NCBI GenBank assembly: GCA_018881555.1
Contig: JACAXG010000009.1
Coordinates: 11,679,326-11,743,325, forward strand
Source: Amblyornis subalaris
Taxonomy: Eukaryota; Chordata; Aves; Passeriformes; Ptilonorhynchidae
Reading direction: 5' to 3'
DNA length: 64,000 nt
The notes under the pieces are model-generated. The model was given only the letters and a program-made list of their open reading frames with translations, had not been told where the DNA came from and did no database searches. Every line of letters begins with the position of its first letter. The first letter of the stretch is position 1. The position numbers and the translations under genes were made by a program. Positions 12,311 through 25,441 of the stretch are shown in pieces.

Positions 12311-15300
12311 GTAAGAAATCTTCTGTGCATAGCTGTGTATATACACTGTAGCTGTCTTTTTTGTCTGTCTCTTATGTGCTCATAAAAACCTTAGAGCTAT
12401 TCTGCATTGCACTAAGATCTGTTTAGTGTTTCACTTTTCTATGTGTAGCTGAATTAATATATAAACTGTCTTTGTGTAAACTTCCAAAACGTACACGTTA
12501 CAAAATATTCTAGCTTGAAATTGGGTAAAATAAAAATTGAATATTAAGGTTCTTTCTCTCCCTCATCAATCTTCTGATTAAGGACGAAATCTGCACAGTT
12601 CTTTTAATCCATTGCAGGATTTTCATAGTGTGAGAAAGCTGCAAACACCCCTTTCTGCAGTGCATCACATTCTTACTTTTATTTCAGCGTTAACTTGTAA
12701 TGATAATTAAAGAACATGCAATGCCATTCTTGCTCTGAGAGGTATTTTAATAACAGAAAATTATTTAATGAAGTGTGCTCTCTCTGCAAATAATTCTGTA
12801 GGTCTCAGTTAAATATTTTTGCATCTTAGATAATCAGGCTATGGGATTCACTTGTTGAAACTTATGCCCTGGGAGAAAAAGTAATGCATTCCTATTAATT
12901 GTTCCATTTTCATGTTTTAACTCTAGGCATTTGTCAGGAATATTTGAATGAAATTAAATTTTAGTTACTTCAGGATTTACAGTATCTCCATGTGGTGTAA
13001 AGTAACAGAGACCTGTCATGCACAAACTTTCCATTGAAATGCATATTGACAGTAAAGAGAGAAGCTTACTTGTAAGGCCGTTACATAATCACTTTTCTAC
13101 CTTCTTCAGTATTCTTCTTACTTGAGCCTGTTCCAAAAATACTGACTGCATTTCTTAAAAAGTAGCAGAGCTTAAAACATATTTTAAAATATATTTTAAG
13201 TATCCATGTATATCTTGGAACAGTTCTAACTTTTCATAACTTGCACCTGGCATATAAGAAACAGAATTGAAATGGCACGAATATTATGACTATAAAATCA
13301 TCACAGGAGTTGTGTCTTTCCTCTTTAAATTATTTTGCCAACATCATTATATGCCTTTGGGCTACTGATCAGAAAATTAAGGCACATATCTCTGCCATTT
13401 CCACATTATAATAGTGTAGAGGTTTCTTCCTGTTTTTACATGGCTGCCATGTGATGCTTTGCTTATATCAGTAAAATTCTTTGTAATCTATACCTTTAAA
13501 TATTCTTGAAAACAAAGGTGTGCTGTCAGCCCAGCAATGTTAAAAAAAAAAAATCAAAAATGTGTTTCATGCTACAGTTTCCCAAAATGTAACTACATAT
13601 TCTTATATATGTTGTAGCATTAGTTACATAAGTAGACGATCATTTAGTCTTAAAGAGGTTACAGAAGGAAATTGTTCACAAGAGGCTGTAGGTGGCATAA
13701 CAAATGCAGAGGGGTACATCTACCACAGATAAATTATGAGCACCAGAGAAGTCAAATAAACGGCCCTGGAGGGCTTTTCAGTGATACCCTGGCTCTGGAG
13801 GGGCCTGAGCCATGTTCTGGGGGAATTTATAGACTTTCCTACTTCCCTTATTAGTATACTCATGTAAACATACAAATTATAGACAAGATTTTATTATGCA
13901 ATATACAATCAAACTTCTCACATATCAGGCAGATTAGGTTATGCTTGCATACTTCTCTGTTAGCCAGTGTTTTCTGGTCATTTTACGCCTTTTCTGCTAT
14001 ATTGCAAGAAAAATATATAATTACTCTTAATATTAGCTGGGGTACCATGCATATGTGCATGGAAGATTAGACTCATAAATCAAATAATGAAAAAAAAAAA
14101 GCTGGGAAATTGTGTAGTAATAAAAAAGTGTATAATTTCAGTAATTTAATAATTCCTAATTTATTGATTTCACTGTTCATCGTGCTTTTGCATATTTCAG
14201 TTTTTGTCTGTACCAGAAATTGAATAGTTCCTATATTTTGTGGGAAATAAAAATTACCAGAAAACACCAATTTCTTTTTATATCACTCCTTTGAATATAT
14301 CAGCATTATGTAAGAAAAGCCTCTTTTGAAAAAATTAAATGAGTGTTTTAAAAACTATTTTCCATTCTCGACAAAATTTTAAATGGAAAATTAAACTTGA
14401 AAAGTATGCAGGAAAATTAGAGAAGAAACATCTGCTATGCTAAGAGAAAAATTCAGATTATTCCATATGTTGTAGTCTTCCTTAATATGACAGAACTGCT
14501 TTACCTTTATTACAGTGGTTTACATATTAAACTAGAGTTTAAAATCTTATTAACTTAAATGTTTCAGATAGATTAGCTACTTTACGTTGAAGAAATCTAA
14601 TACTTAAATGCAGTAAAAATCAGTTAAGACATATTTCTTATTCATTCTGTACTATATTCCTGCTTTTGTTTTTCTGGAAGCACACTCTGACCTGCATTTA
14701 TTCATTCTGTTGCCTAAGCAACAACCATCACACTCCTATTAAGTATGATTTAGTAGTACAGGTCTTACTAGATGTTCAGAACAGAAGGGGGAATATCACA
14801 ATATTATAATTAATGTCCATGGAATAACACACACATGAGAACAAATATATCCTATATATACTACTCTCAACAGCAAAATTCTAGTAATTAAATTAGCATT
14901 TTAATAAAAAGGTGATTTTCTTATAAAAAGATTTCATGGTTAATCATTCATTAGATCATGGAAATTAACTCCTTGTATTTAGTCTCCCTCGGGCATTAGG
15001 GAAGTTTTTCACTAGACTGTACATAGAACTAGGAAGATTTGTTTATCTTACTTGAAGTGTGTGGACTTTATATGAAGAAAGCACCTATTAACTTTACAGT
15101 GTGAATATTTTTCAGTGCTTTATCAATATATATGTTTTAAAAATACGTTGAAACATAGTGTTAAAAAATCAGTGTTACTTCGTGAAATACTTTATTTCTG
15201 CTTACAGCATATTAGTGCACGTAGCAAGTTCAATTCGTACCTACTATTAGAATCATGCAGGAATGACACTTCCATAATATTTAGTAGGCCCCAGGCAGAT

Positions 15301-18300
15301 TCAGTCACAAGACTTGGTTCATGTGTGCTTGTAGTAGTATCACACTTGAATATGTATATGGATATCCGATCATCGTTAACTTTGAAAATTTGTTGTGTAA
15401 TAGGCTGCAGTGTCCTTCAGATGTAAAAATTTGTAGTGACTTCGTGCAGATACTCTATATTTGAAAATGCAGATGTTACTGCAGTTTCAGAATGTGAAGG
15501 CTATTTTGCAAGTAAACCAATTCCAAAGTGCAAGAAAACAATTAGATCAGTCACAAATCGCAGTATATGAACTACACATAAACAATAACAAAACCCAATG
15601 GATATCTCTGGGACAAGCTATAATTTTATGAAGACTTGCAGGCCTACAGCACTTAGTATGCTGAGGAAAAAAAAAAAGTTGACTTGCAGAAACAGGTGTA
15701 AGTGTATAAATGTGTGAGGTCACTAAAAGCTCTCATGCAGCTTTCTACAACTCTGAAGCTTCATCAAAAACTCCATTCTGGATTCACAGAGATAAAAGCA
15801 GTTCAATCAAATCACTGCCTAGGGGGGACTAGTTCTGATTGAGGACTGCATATGACTATCTATTTGTAAGTTGTACTAATATTTTAAGATAGTCTGAAGT
15901 TTTATTGCTGAAGATTGCAATTAGATGAAAAAAAAGTCTCTTAAAAGGATTTATAAAACACACTATGACAGAAACAGGGACCAGCCAATCAAAATGAGTT
16001 AACAGAAAAATATGATGCATTTTATTATATTTTTTGGCATTCTAAAATATTATTCACTAGTAACAGTTAATATTTGCATTAGACTCTAGACTTTCATTGC
16101 TGCTTTTAAAAGACATGCATCTCTACCCCTCCAAGTACTTAAGTGGCTTGCTTTACCTAATGATCTAGGTATCACCTACATAGTATGGGTGTTTTTTAAT
16201 TCTCTCTGTTTCGCTGTTGGGAAACTGAGGCATAGGGTGACTGCAGGGTGGGATTTAAAACTGCTTATACATTTGATACGAGGCACTAATTCTCAAAATA
16301 CCTATAACATCATCTTTAACAGATCAAGTCACTTACTTAAATATAAGTGTCTAGTATCAATTGAAATACTATGGGAAAACCAGGAGATCTAGACAAGGCT
16401 GACAGATATGAGAGATGTTACTGAGGACCAGAGACAGCCAGACCCTTCATGATTAGCAGCTCAAGTTCAGGTGGGATGTCACTGAGCTCCTCAGAGGGCT
16501 GTAGAGTCCTGATGCTTAGGCAGCTGAAATGAATCTTAAATTATACAGGTCACAAAGAGTTTCTGGCATGTCTAGAAACTGAATATAGATGTCTTGAGTT
16601 TCCACTTAGTTGCATATGCATTTCTTTACCTTCTAATAATTTTCTGTATTTGTATTCATCCTGTGAACTTACCTGCAAAAGTATTTACCTGGTTTCTCAC
16701 TGCTAGGCATGGTCTACCATCTCAATTCCCCTTATCTGACTGGTTTGGATGTAGTTTTGAGTTAAATTTTGACTTTTCTTTCTCCATTCCTCTCTGTCTC
16801 TTTCTTTCTTTGTTTCTTTTGTTTCATTTTTTACTAGTTCTGGGGGTTGGTTAGCTGAAGTTTATCTGGAGACTCTCTTCTCTCAGGTGTCATTCCTGGG
16901 ATTTGCTCCTCTGGAATACACAGTAATTCATCTTGCCTTTAATCTCTCTTGAGGATCTTTATATCAAGTATAGAGGACAGAAGCGATTTTATTTCCTTAG
17001 AGTGAAGTGCACCTGAAAGAAAATCCCTATGTGTATTGGTTCCAAGTCCTGCACTTGTGGAGACCACCACGTCTTTTGACCAAAAATACATGGGGCAGAG
17101 ATTGATGATTTAGGCATTAGATGAAAGCTGAAAGAGAGTGCATCAGTCTGTAAACAGCTTTCTTAAATTAACCAGGTGGCAGGTGATGAAAAAGAGGCCA
17201 ATTTTTGACAAGGGTTCTAGTCTGTAGTGACTTTAGTGACTTCCAGAAGCCAGCTCCTAATGAGGAGATCAACCTCTGCAGCATCCGGGCTCTGAGCCTT
17301 GCAGGCCCATAATGGCCACTGCTGGGACTCTTCAGGACACTCATGCATCATCTGGACCATAAGAAGATTTAGAAAACATTGCCCACGTGTAGTTTACCTT
17401 GATATTAAAAACTGTTGAAGGCAACCTTAAAGCTGGCTGTTGATAATTTGGTGGTATAAGGCAAGCCATATTTTAGCAGAGTAGAAGGAATATGCATCCC
17501 ACTGATGCTGGAATAAGCTGTGGTTAAGATTTACTGTACATCTAATTAAATCTTAGAATATGTGTTTGGAACCACGAGTTTCAGTCCCCTCATCTGGACC
17601 TCACTCTCAAACCCTCAGTCTCAAAAGGACTTGCTTTTAGTTTCATGGAAGATCTATAGAATTTAACACTAAAAATATGGAGCTCCTCTCAGTGCCAGTG
17701 TAGCCTTGGCTTTTTCCATGAGTAAAGTGACTCTTCATCATTCTGATGTCCTGTGAGTCTTCCTCTCCTTCACCCCAGTTACCTTTGCATTTCTGGGTCC
17801 TCAGGCAGGCCACAGTTTCCCTTAGCCCAAATAGAATGGGGCATATTTAACATTCAAATATAGACAACTACGTGTCTATATGCATGTCAGTAGATGTTTA
17901 GGACTCAGTTCAGTTGCTCTCATGTTGAAATTGAGATGTCTGAGACATCTGTGTAGGCTTGGACTATATGGTACAGGATGTATAAAAGAGCCATACCTGT
18001 CTGGAGCTTCAGTCAGATTCCAAGCAATGTATATTGCAGCACCAGAAATGACTCTAAATTCATTTCTGTGGGTGACTAAGTGAAGCACCTAATCAGACAT
18101 TAAAGCCAATGGAGCATAGAATGCAATTTAGCTGGGTGGCTGAATAACTGTTAGGGTAGTTATTTGAGAATAAATTCAAGTAGATTCATCTGATCAGCCG
18201 AATCACTGTGTAGGCTGTATTGATGGTTTTGCACTAGATTTCCTTAAGCTATAATGTAGACACAAAATTTTTGATGGTTCAGTTTGGGCTAGAATCCATA

Positions 18301-21300
18301 CAGGGTTCACTGAAAACAAAACACAAAGTATTTTTATTAAAGCTTTTTCTTCTCCCTCAGAACATCCAGCCCAGAGGTTTCAAGATCTTTTTCATCCTAG
18401 CAGGAATTCTTACTATAGAAACTGCAAATTAGACCTCTGGTGGGTGCCAGAGTTGAAGATTGTGCCTGTCATCCTGCAACAGCAGTGGGTCTAACAAATA
18501 ATCCCATTCCACATGCTCCTGTTAATGCTTCTGTTATGGTATTCTTCAAGCTAGTCAAGAGACCGAAGGGCTTATTAATGTACTACCCAGTACTGCATGT
18601 GTAAATAATAGTTTACACTGTCTTTATCTCTTGAGGTCTCTGGCAATTCTTCATCATCCTGTGTGACTGTATGCAGATCTGGAGGGGCAGTGCTAATTCC
18701 CCAGTGGAAAGGGAGTTTAGAGGAATCTGCTTCATGTTTATATATCTCTATATGTAATGTGTGTGTGTGAAAAACACAGCACTGCAGGGTGAGGTCTGAT
18801 CCTGCACTTTACAGAGGACTTTATGAAAATTTTGGCAGTAATGATTGCTCAACAGAGAGAAAAAGTTTTAGTGTATTTCACTTGAACTGTTGATTTATAC
18901 GGAACACACCGCCAAACAGACTGTTGATTTCATTAAGATGTCTTGGGTGTGGTGGATTCCTTGAGAGTCAGAGGGAGTATGTTTTTATTTAAACCTGTCT
19001 CAACAGTTGTATCTTGAAGGAATAATCAGGGATGGGTCCATCTGCCTGTGTACTAGATTCTACTATGTTAACCTTTAGGTGAGGGTTTCTCTGGTTGTTC
19101 TGGACTATTTGGCCATCTTTGTTTAAATGTTGTTCCACGAAAGGTTGTATATCAGACAGGACTTTAGGCTGCACTCCTGGTCGACAATCCAGGTGCCAGT
19201 ATCTTGAGTGGAATGTACTTGCACTCACCTCTGCCCTTCAGGTTAGTGACATTTGGTGTATATGTGCTACTTTGCTAAGTGCACTCTGCAGCAGTCTGAG
19301 ACAAAAGAGCTTGTGCAAGGTACACAGCCATGTATTGGGCTCAGTCATACCCTCCCTAGGAACAAAGGGCCAAATCAAGATGTGGAAAGCCATTGCATGT
19401 ACAGTCACCACTAACAGTGAAACTATTTCATGGTACACGGAATTAGTCCCGTCTGTTCTAACAATATGTTAAAAGTTAATCTTAAACATTGTGCTTAAGC
19501 TAAAAGCCTGCCTAGTGCAGAGGGTGGCCTTCATTTTGATGAGCAAACACTGATGAGCTGTATTCTGAGGCTACATATGTGAGGAATTGGCTGTTGGCCC
19601 TAAATACAATTTTAAGAGAAACTAGTAGCAAGTGATTCATCTGAAAGTTAGTTTGATAAAGCAGATGAAAACTCTAATAATCAGAATGAAACATGATGTT
19701 TTAATTACTCATAAAATAAGTTGTAATGCTGGTAATATGTTCTTGCTATGTATTTATTTAAGGCCAAAACCTTCCAGATGATTTTGTTGCCAAAAAGAAC
19801 AATGGTAAATCTTCAAGAATGAGAAATGTTTGAGTATAAAGTCATGTGTATGCTAGTATTCTTGATAACTAATGAAAGTTATGGAAAACCTGACAATATA
19901 TAAACATCGTTAAAAGTAAAAAAAGAGTAAAGATTAAGAAAGGCAGAAAAACTGAAGATTCACAGGACAATCAGTTTTTAGTTTTATTTACAGTTTTAAA
20001 ACTAATGTCCTGTATGTAATAAGAAGTTACACCTTATTCTTAGTTATTCCATATGGGAATACTTTTTAATAAAATTGAATTTTAAAAAGCTTCAAACAGA
20101 ATGAAAGAAATTCTCAAAGCAACGTAGTAATACAGTTGTGCATATTATTGGTTTAGAACAACATTGTCCAACAAGAAGCAATTAAATGGAATCTGGAACA
20201 GTAGGTAAATTAATTTCAAACAATGACAGACTTCCCTGACTAAGTTAAAGGACAGCAGCACAGAGCAGCTTGATTACAGATAATGGCATGGTGGGACTCT
20301 GAAGGAGTATTCAGGCAAAGATTAATGAGTACTAACAGATAACTGGAAATAAACATGATTCTTGGGCATGTTATCCTTTTTGAAGCAAGACTGAATGATG
20401 TAAGAAAAGCTCAGGTAGTTATATTAACAAGTATTAATGCTGATCAAAAAATAGAAACAATCTAAAATAGAGAATACATCATGAAAGATAAGATAAATAA
20501 TCAAAATATGCAAAGAAAAAATTCAGGAGGCAAAATGCAATGTCGTTAACTATGTGGGCAGAATACCTTCAGAAAAATTTTTATCAATATGCTATAGCTA
20601 AAAGTACTATTAAGAACGTTACAACCACCGTTGGAATCAGATAAAGTTCATTTTTGTTTTAGCATAAAGAACAAAATATAATAATTAGTTAAGTATAGTG
20701 TTAATGAAGACCACTGAGAAATTAGAGGAAGTGAAAGAATGAGAGTTACCATACTGCAAGCAGACAAAAGAATACTAACAGAATATTAATTAGAATATCT
20801 GAATCATCTAGATTAGGTGATGTTTGATGAGGAGTTTTAAGAAACTGAGGAAAAAATACCAGATCCTTTTAACAATCATTTTTGAGAACTTCTGGAGAAT
20901 GAATAAATTATTGGAGGACAACTAAAATATAAATGTAGTACCAATATGTGTGTCAGATCGCAGGATTCTGCCTCAGTATAGATTTCCAATCTCCTGAGCT
21001 GTTTGTCTTCAACCATTCACCAGACAACTTGTGCCTTAATCAAGAAGGAAATGGATGATGGTGTTATTGGCAACAGATAGTTAGTTACTGTCATTAGTAC
21101 TGACTCTGGTGGAGAGAAAATGGGGAAGTATACAGAATGTTGCAATGGGGTGTAATGGGAAGAGAATAAAGTTAAATGAAGTAATTCAGCAGTTGGGAGA
21201 TGAACTATTTAAAGGAAACCAGTAAAGAAAGAGAGGTACTGTACGACACATTGTGCCCCCCATCGTTTAGATGAGAAACTTCCTTTCCGTCAAAAGTAAC

Positions 21301-24300
21301 TAAAATTTTGACAAGGCAGACAAGCTTAATTTTGCTAGTAAAACTACAGCTACCTTCTAAAACCTGTTTGAGAATAATGTACCAGAATTGCCATGCAAGC
21401 AGGCCATTCCTGGTACAGAGTTTGCCCAACTGCTTCTAAATTTCCCGGATATATAAACTTACTGTCCTTCAATTTGCAAATATTTTGTTTTCCCACATGT
21501 TGGTGAATTCTTTTCCTTCTCCCGCACACCATGCCCACATATTGTTTATGGTACCAATACCCCAGCATCCATTTTAACCTTGGTAATGACAAAAGCAGTG
21601 ACACCTGTGTAGCCTTTTATCANCATGCTGTCCGTTCTGTCTCTTCACACACGCATACTCACACACTCGTGTTTGTGCATACACATATTGCACAAAAAAG
21701 TAATTCATTAAGATGAAATATTCATGTGCTCAGAAATAAAGAACTGGAGAGTTACAGTACCAGGGTGACCTCAGTTCACCCCTCATATTCATATGCCTTA
21801 TGATAAGAGTCTTCAATCGCAGGTTTCTTTGCTAGTTTTTTTCCCTCAGAATTCCTTTCTCATTAAGTGTACTGAGATTTGAGTATGCACAGGCACACAT
21901 TTCAAAGAACTAGCAGTTAAAAATAAAATTCATTTTTATTTTTAGGCAGTGCTGCGTTGCTTAAATTTTACAATCTTAGCCCAACAGTCCTTTAAAACAA
22001 TAACGAGATCCCTAAACTGCCTTCTTTTCTCATTCAGCAGTGATGTACACTTGTCTAGTATTGTTCATCTGGAACATTAGAAAAAAGTACCTATACATCC
22101 AAGCATGCTTTTCTTTTGCATTTGCATTTTAGAAACTGGCTTATAAAGAGTTAGAAAAGATAAAAATATAATACTTCAGATTCTAACTTTAGACAATTGA
22201 AAATTAGTATCTTCAGTTACAAAAACTTTTGTCACAGTTTTTCAGAAGCTGAGAACTGTGCATTCAGAAGTAACCTCCAAAAGCTTTGCCTGTGTTTCAC
22301 ATGGGTCTAAGCACAAGTTCATTTATTAGAAAGTTTGATGTTCTTGACTTTAAATGGGACAAAAAATACATTCTTCAATCTGCTGAAAGTAAGGTAAAGG
22401 CCCAGTGTAGACAAAGCAAGCTGTAGTGTCTAAACTATTATTTTATTCCACATATGCATAACTGATTGAATTAACAGAAAGTTTTTGTTCATTGTAAGGA
22501 CAAGGTCACACAATGAGATTCACACCTGGTCCCTGATGTTGTTCTTAGCCCACTCCTGATTGAAATATATTTTCAGAAAAACCAAGAAATACAAAAGCTA
22601 CTTTAATCCCCAAATAATTTTCTTCTGTAGTCTTTAAAACACTACATTAAGCATTTCAAACATTTTATTCACGATGGAACGTGTTATATTCTGTATCTTT
22701 TGCTGTCCCTCGTGAAACTCCAATTATTGTGCATATGGGATAAAATCTCTGTGCAACACTACACTGTATTTGCTTTAGACTGGCTAGTACTGATGAAACT
22801 GACGGTATATACATTTGTTGTAATTGCAACCATTGACTTAACTGAAACCTCAAGTTTCAGACATTTATTAATCTTACCTTATGCAGTATTTTATTGAATT
22901 ATTGGAAACTGAATGCTTTAATAACATTATTGGTGGAAACAACAATATGAAAACAAAGTTTGCAAGATGTACCATACCTGATCTAGATTTGTGTTGAAAG
23001 TCTGTGTTTAGATAATAATTATTTGAAATTTTTTTGATCCAAAGCTAGTTTTAAAATATAAAAGCCAAAGTATTTGCCCAAGTGACAGAGGTGGAGGGAT
23101 AAGGTTACTGTGGATAGAGTGCTAATAGTCAGTTTAAATATTAAAAACTGGAATACTATTAATAAAAATATGCTGGATAAACACCTATCAAATGACCTTC
23201 CAATATAAATCCCAAATGGTATTTTCTCTGAATTCCTAGTTAGCAGCCAAAAATTAGCAAAGAGTGGCCCCTCTGTGCAAAATCCCCCTTTGCAGTTAGA
23301 AAGAAGGGGGGGAAATCTGCATGTTATTCACTGGTATCTTACAGCTTACATTAGAAAAAAAATGTGTTATTTGTTGCAGCTCTTAAAATCTCTGAAATGA
23401 TTGATAGCTTCTGTTCTGCAGTAGCCACACTATTTAACAGCTTTTTCACTTCTTCAGGTTTGCTCTCTCCAAACAGCTCCTCTTTTAATCACATAGAAAG
23501 GCCACTTCTTGAAGTAAGTTAAGATGGCGTTTATAAAGAATAGCAGTTCTTAGCTGCTATGCTGCATTAGGATAAAAGATTGCACAATACTGAGTTGGTT
23601 TTTAGCCTTGATCCATTTTTAAATATAGTATGAATATTATAGTCCTGTTAGCTTCTCTGAACTCCCTAGGCGTCCCTCTTGTTGCCAGAAAGGAATTACA
23701 AATTGACGATGCAAGTTATTTTATTTCTTTTTCCATCTCTCTCGGAATTTGGAAAAGTGTCTATTCTGTCCATGAACTTGTTATTTCCTGACATTCTGAT
23801 TTTTTAAGTACTTGTTTTATTGCCTACAGAAGTAGTAGATCTTCACTTTCTGCTCAGAAAAATAACTTTATGCAGCAAGAATGGATTATACTGAAGAACA
23901 CACATAGAGACAAATCTGTGATTCTCATTAATATTGGCCTTTTTGTCAGAACATTCTGCTGTCCCTGCTTATATGGTGGACTTCTCGCTATCTCTTAACT
24001 CCGCTTCAAATATATGTTTATTTAAAATGCATTCTGATTTCCCTCATTCTTCAAAAATAAGAAATGGAGACTCAGGGGAAAAGAGAATAAAGAAAACACT
24101 TGCTAGCACATGCAGAAACAGCCTGTTCCATGGAGAATGCATAGGATAATATATCTAAGGGTCTTCTCTGAGGTCATCTTTTTATTTGCATTATGAATTT
24201 GGAGAAAATGCTTCTCTATTCTCTTAATTATCTGGCTAAGAAATTACATAACTTAGCTGGCCTACATATATGAAATCAAGAGAGTATACTGGGATAGAAA

Positions 24301-24898
24301 TATCTGTATATTTTGAGCTATCTTGTTGACAAATATCTGCTTGTGTCTAACCTTTGGTAGACCGGATTTCTGTGTACCTGTAGTTGGAAAACACTTTCTC
24401 AGGAGGGAGTCAGAGGTCGCCAGATTACCTGAGGAATCTCATTGACTACCTTCAGTTAAATTCTGAATTAATTCAGTGGCAGGGATTGGACTCAAGCTCA
24501 AAGTAGTGCAGAATAACAAGGCAAGTATTCAATAATTAATTTAATAATTAAAATGAATCAAGAACATTCTTCTGTGTATAAGCTATCTAAATGTAATTTA
24601 TCATTATTTTAATCTTTAAGTCATGCATTTTATTCCACAAGCCAAACTCGTGCCAAAAAATGTTTCTTAACATTCCTTTTGTCTGCCCTGGAGCTGCCTG
24701 GGTACCACTTCCTTTCTCTTTATTTCTGAGGTTCTCTGTGTCTGACCCTTTTCCTCAAAATGTGTTCGGTTTCTGAGATCTGTATGCCTCACCTTTCCTG
24801 CAGACTGGACTCTTCTTGTGCTTCCCATGTCCTCCTTTTCTCCATTTCCGCTTTTAAATAGAAATTACCATATGTCTTTTGTTTTGGTCTCCAAATCA

Positions 24899-25003
24899 AA
24901 GGAAGGATGGAGGGAAAGAGGGAGGGGCGGAGGGAGAGAAGGCAGGAAGGAGAGNAAGAAAGGGGGTGGAATGAAAGAAAACAAAGAGGGGGACAGAGGA
25001 TAT
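24899..25003. repeat. Purine (GA/GGA)-rich low-complexity tract
   Basis: About 100 bases are almost entirely A and G on the + strand, with irregular GGAAGGA, GGGAGG and GAAAG words and one N at 24955. This is a homopurine microsatellite-like tract that could form triplex or slipped structures. The lysine/glycine/arginine-rich open frame across it is a translation artefact. Confidence 0.85.
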
Positions 25004-25401
25004 CTGCTTCATATCCAAGTTCTTTTACTGACTTAAAACATTTTAACTTGATTTAAAAAGCAGTGGGACATTTAACTGGATGGTTTTCACAGCGATGTTC
25101 TTGTCTCTCACAGCTCAAACCCAACAGAGCTGGTTGGTGCCAAGTGAAAACTGGTTTCCTGGCTGGGCTTAAGATAACTTCTTGCAGGGAGTTAGCCATG
25201 CTCTCCAGCATGCTTTTAGCTCCATGTTATTCAAATTTTTCCATTTTCCCAGGTATCTCAGACTTCTGATTTACCTGGACAGATTGCCACAAATTGTGAC
25301 AAACTTGTCTGATAAAACTGTTGCACTGAAAATCACAGATTTTGATTTGCTGAAGTGTAAGTGCTCACAACTAAAACTGAGTATAACTACAGTTGTCCCT
25401 T

Positions 25402-25441
25402 GAATACATATGTATTCAATACATAAGTACTTAGTACTTAT
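25402..25441. repeat. Two adjacent perfect palindromes
   Basis: GAATACATATGTATTC (25402-25417) equals its own reverse complement. Six bases later ATAAGTACT (25423-25431) and AGTACTTAT (25433-25441) form 9-bp inverted arms around one base. The flanking TTCAAT and ATTGAA can extend the second hairpin with a bulge. The function is unknown; AT-rich palindromes of this kind can arise by chance or mark transposon ends. Confidence 0.75.

Noticed and set aside
12084..12314. 76-codon open frame overlapping ANKS1B exon 1 in another frame
   Set aside because: It begins at a TTG, not ATG, runs through the donor site and is out of frame with the recognised SAM protein; it is a shadow.
14045..14062. Inverted repeat CCATGCA / TGCATGG with a 4-base loop
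   Set aside because: It is short and isolated, and such repeats are expected by chance in a window of this size.
24818..25036. Glycine/lysine/arginine-rich open frame
   Set aside because: It is the translation of a low-complexity purine tract.
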